Positions 61,347-64,000 of a stretch of DNA of 64,000 nt are shown in pieces (the stretch's first letter is position 1; each line of letters begins with the position of its first letter). The notes under the pieces were generated by a model. It was not told where the DNA came from. It did not search any database and saw nothing but the letters and a program-made list of their open reading frames with translations. The DNA lies in NCBI RefSeq assembly GCF_949987515.2, contig NC_082700.1, positions 39,333,380 to 39,397,379 of the forward strand, read 5' to 3'. The stretch is from Delphinus delphis (taxonomy: Eukaryota > Chordata > Mammalia > Artiodactyla > Delphinidae). The position numbers and the translations under genes were made by a program.

Positions 61347-63349
61347 TTATATGTGTTTGTAGTTTATTGTCAGAATCATGGTTGATGCTTAGAATACGTA
61401 GTATATGTTACTTATTTATCCTTTGTCCTCAATATCTAGAAGTATTTTTTTCAAGTGATATTCCTGATTCCTAGTGGTGCATGACAAAATCCTAGGTATT
61501 AAGGACAAAGAAATTAATCAGTTTGGCAAGTACACTGATATTTTAATGTGTGGGAATGATGGCTGTTAGGGAAAATATACCAGGACAAAACTAAATGAAG
61601 GTGTGTCAGAGAACAGTAAATATTAGAGAATGAAACAGAATAATACGTAGGAAGTGACTGAGGAAACTATATTAGAAGAGGTGGTCAGAGAAGAGCTTTC
61701 TAAAGAGATAACACCTGAGCATGTATAAATTCTCTGATCTATCAAATATATAGTTTACAATGAACTATTTCTGACTAGGAAGAACTTTTGCTTAATTAAG
61801 TGTAGCTTCCAACAGAAGGAAAATATTGTAGAAAAACCTGACTTCTGTATAAGGAAAATATACATGTCTAAGAAAAAATAAATATAAAATACTGTAGAAG
61901 TCACTATTAATGTATTATAAACATAAAAGCTGCTAAAAATATGTGATCATGGACAATTTTCACAAGCAGAGTAAATTTATCAAATTAATTTCCCTGTTGT
62001 ATTAATATTACCAATAACAAATAAATTAGATAAACTGAACTGAACTGAAAGGCACCTATCAACTTTTCCAAAATTATCATTCAGGGATTCTTATAATTCA
62101 AACATTTTATATAGAGGAGGTGTAAGTTTTACATGCTCTTTAATTTCACAAACTCAGGTATGTATCCTCTTTATGGGCTTTTTCTTTTTTAACCTTCAAA
62201 GAAAAAAATGAAAGAATAAAAAGCCCCTCACAAAACAGTTAATCACTTCACTTGTGGGAAAAGCCAGAGTAATATACATCTAGCAGCAACTGAGAACAAT
62301 GCAGGAGAGGCAATTTTTGTGCTCATTGGAGAAATATAAATCTTCAAAAATTTTTTCCACTTATCATTTCTTGTATTCTATTTGGTATCTTAAATTCATA
62401 TACAATAAACTTGAAAAACAGTCATTTTACATGAAACTAATTACATTCAGTGGAGACCCAGAGGACAGATTCATCCTGACAGAGTACTTTCAACACCATT
62501 TACTTGTATGTAGCTTGCTGTACACAGCACAATGCCTCAGCTGGAATCATAGCTAGTGACCTACTCTTCCTAACTCACTGGCAGTTATTTTTATGTTGTT
62601 ATTTATTTAATTCTTTTTGAAAGACTCATGAAAAATGTTTCCCAGATATGTATGGGTTAAAGGAAGCATTGATTTTGAAATTATAATTTATATACACAGA
62701 GAATAATAACTGATTTCACAGTTCATTAATTCAATTGATGAACAGCAATAAAAGAGAGGTACAGCAAAATATAACCAGGGTATAAGGTGGGAGAGGAAGT
62801 GTATAGTTTTACCCACTCACTATTTAAGGGAAATAAATGATCAGATGTACTTTATATAAGATGGTAAATTCACTATAGAAAAACATTAACTTTAATTAAG
62901 ATAGAGTTTCAAAATTGTACTTCAAGTATGAAATTGGAGGGGTAATTCTTTTGGAAATATGCAATTCTGACATAATTTAAGAAGAGTTAAATTTGTGCTA
63001 TGGGGAATAAAGTCTACTGTTTACAGTGAATTACATAAAATGTCCAGCTTTCCTTCTGAGTTAATTTGTGTTTGATAGTTGCAGAAAATATAGATGTTGT
63101 ATGAACTACGTATATGTGATATTTTGTATTCACAGTAGGGATGTATTTTTTTTTCTAGTTCTGTATATTTTTTAATGCTTATTACTCTATTTTCTCAATG
63201 AAAATGGACAGGTTTTATTTTTCAAATATAGATCATATTAATAGGAAGATATGGCATATTTTTCAAAAACTCTGTTTCCAAATGAAAATAAATTTCACAA
63301 TATATAAACTTTCATGTTTGTGGATAAAAATATATATAGTGAAAAATGT

Positions 63350-63389
63350 GTGTATATATATACATATATGTATATATATATGTATATCA
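63350..63389. repeat. TA/TG simple repeat
   Basis: Interrupted TATATG and TATACA units. Confidence 0.85.
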
Positions 63390-63487
63390 TGATGAGAATA
63401 GGGGAAACATGTTAGATAATTTCTGCATTTTATTACTTTACCATCTTGTAAATCTTCACTAGTTTAAATAATTCCAATGGTATAGAT

Positions 63488-63488
<1 letters not shown>

Positions 63489-63527
<39 letters not shown>
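63489..63527. repeat. (TA)n microsatellite
   Basis: An uninterrupted TA run of about 38 bp. Confidence 0.97.
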
Positions 63528-63529
<2 letters not shown>

Positions 63530-63828
63530 TAATAAATGTCATAGCTTTTTTATGTTAAGTTATAAAAAATATTAATTTTGTATGTGGGTATGTAAATAAA
63601 ATTCCCACTCTAATGAACCTAGAGAGAAAAGTAAAAGGAGCATTTTCTTCTTCTCATCATGGGAAGAAAGGTCAGTAAAGTACTTTTTAAATGCCAGGAT
63701 AAAGTAGCCATCCATAAGCTAGTCCAACAAGTGATTATATTAACATTATTCTACAATTAGAAATACTGTCTCATAACCGGAACTTTATTATTTCCAAATG
63801 AATGTTTAAAAGAATAAAATAAGTTTAC

Positions 63829-64000
63829 TTTATTTTATTTTTTTGCGGTACACGGGCCTCTGACTGTTGTGGTCTCTCCCGTTGCGGAGCACAGGCTCCG
63901 GACACGCAGGCTCAGCAGCCATGGCTCACGGGCCCAGCCACCCCGCAGCATGTGGGATCTTCCCGGACCGGGGAACGAACCCGTGTCCCATTCATTGGCA
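63829..64000 (-). mobile_element. CHR-type SINE, antisense, cut by the window edge
   Basis: A T-rich tail with TTTTA interruptions precedes 'gcggtacacgggcctctg' and the rest of the antisense SINE body. The tRNA-like head lies outside the window. Confidence 0.95.

Larger units (their letters stand above)
60366..63837. other. AT-rich spacer with weak MIR-like trace and microsatellites
   Basis: 60440-60640 has a weak MIR-like order ('tttatatgtattagctaatata', 'actctatgagataagcatt'). 60800-61100 and 61490-61720 hold phrases like the unassigned repeat at 40210. CA-rich (61290-61346) and TA runs (63350-63389, 63489-63527) are listed separately where clear. No gene seen. Confidence 0.4.

Overview
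The window is nuclear DNA from a mammal, very probably a cetacean (whale or dolphin). The main clue is five copies of the short tRNA-Glu-derived SINE that is abundant in cetaceans, plus one longer CHR-type SINE. It also carries cetartiodactyl-type L1 elements and the mammal-wide fossils L2, MIR, MaLR and ERVL. Species cannot be set from the sequence. I find no intact protein-coding gene, no true tRNA or rRNA gene, no CRISPR array and no bacterial-style operon. It reads as an AT-rich, repeat-rich intergenic region or a very large intron. I found no convincing undescribed biological system.

Layout. A 5'-truncated L1 (L1-A, 690-4073) is followed by two CHR SINEs (4603-4816 and 4922-5164) and about 4.7 kb of AT-rich DNA with no recognised element. 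A near full-length L1 (L1-B, 9898-17553) has a 17-bp target-site duplication and a scrambled 3' end. From about 20955 to 27885 lie older L1 remnants on the minus strand. Their 5'UTR-like part is split by a small L1 with a 5' inversion (27489-27842). A retroviral LTR (30131-31036) is split by a long CHR SINE (30651-30977). A MaLR-type LTR and L2-like traces follow, then a low-repeat stretch at 33-40 kb containing a MIR.

A second full-length L1 (L1-C, 41204-48660) ends in about 240 bp of GAAA/GGAA repeats. Just beyond it are a probable solo LTR (48712-49120) and an antisense MaLR LTR (49172-49650). The rest holds 3 kb of low-repeat DNA with a few regulatory-looking motifs and two more antisense CHR SINEs with clear target-site duplications. 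Then come an L2 3' end (54395-54985), an ERVL-type internal remnant on the minus strand (55430-58700) with a nested MaLR LTR, another MaLR LTR at 60 kb, several microsatellites, and a final SINE cut by the window edge.

Function. The only protein families recognised are L1 ORF1 and ORF2, plus decayed ERVL pol. All copies carry stops and frameshifts, so none should move on its own. The order of events is readable from the nesting: old L1, ERVL and LTR fossils first, then the lineage L1s and CHR SINEs, then microsatellite growth at their tails. Family names come from remembered consensus patterns without a database search, so subfamily names are deliberately kept broad.
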